Positions 62,170-64,000 of a stretch of 64,000 nucleotides of DNA are shown here, in pieces. Where the stretch lies: NCBI GenBank assembly GCA_902561095.1, contig CACEOF010000004.1, positions 29,750 through 93,749 on the forward strand, written 5' to 3'. The position numbers and the translations under genes were made by a program. How positions within the stretch are numbered: the stretch's first letter is position 1; each line of letters opens with the position of its first letter. Origin of the DNA: an uncultured Pelagibacteraceae bacterium. GTDB lineage: Bacteria; Pseudomonadota; Alphaproteobacteria; Pelagibacterales; Pelagibacteraceae. The notes under the pieces were generated by a model. That model was not told the origin of the DNA. It did no database searches and saw nothing but the letters and a program-made list of their open reading frames with translations.

Positions 62170-63698
62170 AAATAAAAACTGCTCTCATTTCTGTATGTGA
62201 TAAAAAAAATCTGAAACCTCTTTTAAGAGTGTTAAAAAAAAATAAAATAAAAATTATAAGTTCTGATGGTACTTTTAAGGAAATTAAAAAATTAAAATTT
62301 AATTGTGTTGAAGTTTCAAAATTTACTAATTCACCAGAAATTTTAGGTGGTAGAGTTAAAACTCTTCATCCAAAAGTACACGCTGGGATATTAAATAAAA
62401 GAAAAAGTAAATTACACTTAAAAGACCTAAGAGTTAATAATTTTGAAAACATAGATTTAGTAATCGTTAATTTTTATCCCTTCGAAAATACATTGAAAAA
62501 TACCAATAATCACACAAAAATAATTGAAAATATTGATGTAGGGGGTCCTACCATGGTCAGATCTGCTGCAAAAAATTACAAGGATGTAACAGTAATTACT
62601 TCATCTAAACAATACGCTGAATTAATATATGAACTAAACAAATATAAAGGATCTACATCTTTAGAATTTAGGGAAAAACTATCAAGAATCGCATTTACTG
62701 AAACAGCTTACTACGATTCATTAATTGCAAATTATTTTAATAAAATAACAAATACAAAATTTCCAGAAAAAAGAGTTATGCATGGAAACTTAATTGAAAC
62801 ACTTAGATATGGTGAAAATCCTCACCAAGAAAGTGGTATTTACTCAAAAAAATCAGAAATGGATATCAAGCAAATACATGGAAAGCAGCTTAGTTATAAT
62901 AATTATAATGATATTTTTGCAGCATTAACAATTTCAAAATCTCTTCCAAGAAATAAAGGAACGGTGATTGTTAAGCACGCAAATCCTTGTGGAGTTTCAA
63001 TTAAAAAAAACCATCTTGAAAGCTACAAATCTGCATTTGCTTGTGACCCTATTAGCGCTTTTGGTGGTATAGTTTCTTGTAACTTTAAAATTACAAAACT
63101 TTTGGCTCTTGAATTAAATAAGTTATTTCTTGAAGTAATTATAGCTAATAACTTTGACACTAACGCCTTAAAAATATTGAAAAAAAAGAAAAATTTAAGA
63201 CTAATAGACGCTTCAAATTATAAAGTGAATGATGGCTTAAAACATGTGTCAGTTAATAATGAAATATTAATTCAATCAGAAGACCTTAAAAAATTTACTA
63301 CCAAAGATTTTAAAATTGTATCTAAACGAAAACCAACATCACAAGAAATGAGAAATCTAATTTTTGCATTTAATATTTGCCGAAATGTTAAATCTAACGC
63401 GATTGTTATTGCCTCTAACGAGACAACAGCTGGTATTGGTTCTGGACAACCAAGTCGGTTAGATAGCTGCAAAATAGCAATAAATAAAATGAAAAAATTT
63501 ATAAAATCGAATGATAACTTAGTTGCAGCATCAGATGCATTTTTTCCTTTTGTGGATGGTATAGAAAAATTAGTACAATCAGGTATTCAAGCAGTAATAC
63601 AGCCTTCTGGATCAATAAGAGATAAAGAAATTATTAAATTTGCTAATGAGACTGATACTGTTTTAGTTTTTTCTAAAACTAGGCATTTTAAACATTAG
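62166..63698 (+). CDS. purH: Bifunctional AICAR transformylase/IMP cyclohydrolase PurH
   Basis: Last two steps of purine synthesis. 510 residues: N-terminal IMP cyclohydrolase domain (ISVCDKKN, LGGRVKTLHPKVHAGIL, NIDVGGPTMVRSAAKN) and C-terminal AICAR transformylase with KHANPCGVS and the final FPFVDGIEKLVQSGIQAVIQ region. Both activities should be intact. Its end overlaps the convergent pterin dehydratase gene by 11 bases. Confidence 0.98.
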   Translation: MKIKTALISVCDKKNLKPLLRVLKKNKIKIISSDGTFKEIKKLKFNCVEVSKFTNSPEILGGRVKTLHPKVHAGILNKRKSKLHLKDLRVNNFENIDLVIVNFYPFENTLKNTNNHTKIIENIDVGGPTMVRSAAKNYKDVTVITSSKQYAELIYELNKYKGSTSLEFREKLSRIAFTETAYYDSLIANYFNKITNTKFPEKRVMHGNLIETLRYGENPHQESGIYSKKSEMDIKQIHGKQLSYNNYNDIFAALTISKSLPRNKGTVIVKHANPCGVSIKKNHLESYKSAFACDPISAFGGIVSCNFKITKLLALELNKLFLEVIIANNFDTNALKILKKKKNLRLIDASNYKVNDGLKHVSVNNEILIQSEDLKKFTTKDFKIVSKRKPTSQEMRNLIFAFNICRNVKSNAIVIASNETTAGIGSGQPSRLDSCKIAINKMKKFIKSNDNLVAASDAFFPFVDGIEKLVQSGIQAVIQPSGSIRDKEIIKFANETDTVLVFSKTRHFKH

Positions 63699-64000
63699 TT
63701 ATTTTATCTATTTTTGCAGCTAAAATAAAATCATTTTCAGAAAGACCTTTTATTGCATGGGTAGTAACTTTTATCTCAGCATAACCCCAGCCAAATGAAA
63801 TATCTGGGTGATGTCCCTCTTCTTCAGATATCTTTCCTACTTCATTGACAAATTTTTGACTTTTTAAAAAATTATCAAATTCAAATTTTTTCACCAAGAA
63901 AAAAACTTCTTCGTCACCCTTTATTATATCCCATCCATCGACTTTCTTCTGATATTTGTGAATTTCTGATATGTCAAAGGGTAGAACTCCACCCTCACAT
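63688..64000 (-). CDS. Pterin-4a-carbinolamine dehydratase (C-terminal part)
   Basis: The minus strand stays open from the stop at 63688 to the window edge: about 104 codons with the N-terminus beyond. Reading in from the edge gives CEGGVLPFDISEIHKY, then GWDII, then EEEGHHPDISFGWGYAEIKV, the PhhB/DCoH catalytic block with the His pair and the later THA. Family proteins are 95-120 residues, so only a few residues are missing. The enzyme recycles or salvages oxidised pterins. Internal GTG/Met at 63897 is not the start. Confidence 0.93.
   Translation of the reverse strand, partial: CEGGVLPFDISEIHKYQKKVDGWDIIKGDEEVFFLVKKFEFDNFLKSQKFVNEVGKISEEEGHHPDISFGWGYAEIKVTTHAIKGLSENDFILAAKIDKITNV

Noticed and set aside
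1..64000. CRISPR array, prophage, insertion sequence, integrase, toxin-antitoxin, tRNA or rRNA genes
   Set aside because: None found on reading both strands; gaps are too short and no typical repeats or motifs occur.

Overview
The window looks like a chromosomal piece of a streamlined marine alphaproteobacterium of the SAR11/Pelagibacterales type. The DNA is very AT-rich and genes are packed with gaps of a few bases or short overlaps. No gene-free stretch reaches 200 bases. Many gene neighbourhoods are alphaproteobacterial (ccmCDEFGH, hspQ, septation protein A next to a DUF2794 gene, rpe-heparinase-purH, hemC-hemD, acs next to a DUF4212/symporter pair). I see no tRNA, rRNA, insertion sequence, prophage, CRISPR array or plasmid gene.

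Layout. 1-5.7 kb (minus): one long run ffh-rpsP-trmD-rplS-leuC-leuD-leuB; leuB is cut by the window edge and rimM is missing from its usual place. 5.7-5.9 kb: divergent region with two strong hairpins just upstream of ffh. 5.9-7.6 kb (plus): dapF-ftsY, so the SRP protein and its receptor are encoded back to back. 7.6-14.7 kb (minus): a secreted unknown, an alpha/beta hydrolase, an EamA permease, a 58-residue membrane protein, an amidase and a complete TRAP transporter (dctP with Tat signal, terminator, dctQ, dctM). 14.8-16.4 kb (plus): a gamma-glutamyltransferase-family enzyme. 16.4-22.9 kb (minus): an ABC importer with two different GlpS/GlpT-like ATPases, two permeases and a binding protein, led by a zinc alcohol dehydrogenase. 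23.1-29.0 kb (minus): a 2-hydroxyacid block (glyoxylate-reductase-like enzyme, FAD-linked oxidase, aminotransferase, two tandem FMN alpha-hydroxyacid oxidases). 29.0-33.7 kb (minus): PagL-like outer-membrane protein and the cytochrome c maturation genes ccmH-G-F-E-D-C.

33.7-33.85 kb holds a long hairpin in an intergenic region that no gene explains. 33.8-41.7 kb is mixed housekeeping: hspQ, septation protein A, DUF2794, a Bax-inhibitor-1-like protein, an aldo/keto reductase, an IalB-like protein, argG, a PsiE-like protein, an unusual photolyase-like protein and a glutamine amidotransferase. 41.7-47.8 kb holds a Cys-rich secreted protein, an FG-GAP/ASPIC protein, a DUF4174 protein, a 43-residue DUF2256 zinc-ribbon gene, an FeS-BCP/CryB-type photolyase homologue that seems to have lost its Fe-S ligands, a divergent SDR without catalytic Tyr, and a PQQ-type sugar dehydrogenase. 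47.8-54.5 kb: a TauD-like dioxygenase, small membrane proteins, folD, yggT, mscS, hemD, hemC, then tsaD and an EVE-domain gene. 54.5-59.5 kb: acetyl-CoA synthetase with a polylysine N-terminus, an unknown gene, and a DUF4212/sodium-solute symporter pair with a terminator. 59.5-64 kb: a YggT-like protein, rpe, heparinase II/III, purH and a partial pterin carbinolamine dehydratase.

How the parts fit. Much of the accessory content is uptake and oxidation of small organic compounds. TRAP, ABC and sodium-symport systems sit beside enzymes that oxidise alcohols and 2-hydroxyacids, feeding glyoxylate/pyruvate-level metabolism, transamination and acetyl-CoA. This reading comes from gene content; the transported substrates are not determined. 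The observations most worth a second look are the photolyase-related locus (two atypical photolyase homologues, DUF2256, a Tyr-less SDR), the unexplained hairpin upstream of ccmC, the structured ffh leader, the asymmetric ABC ATPase pair, the polybasic acetyl-CoA synthetase and the EF-hand loop in the symporter.
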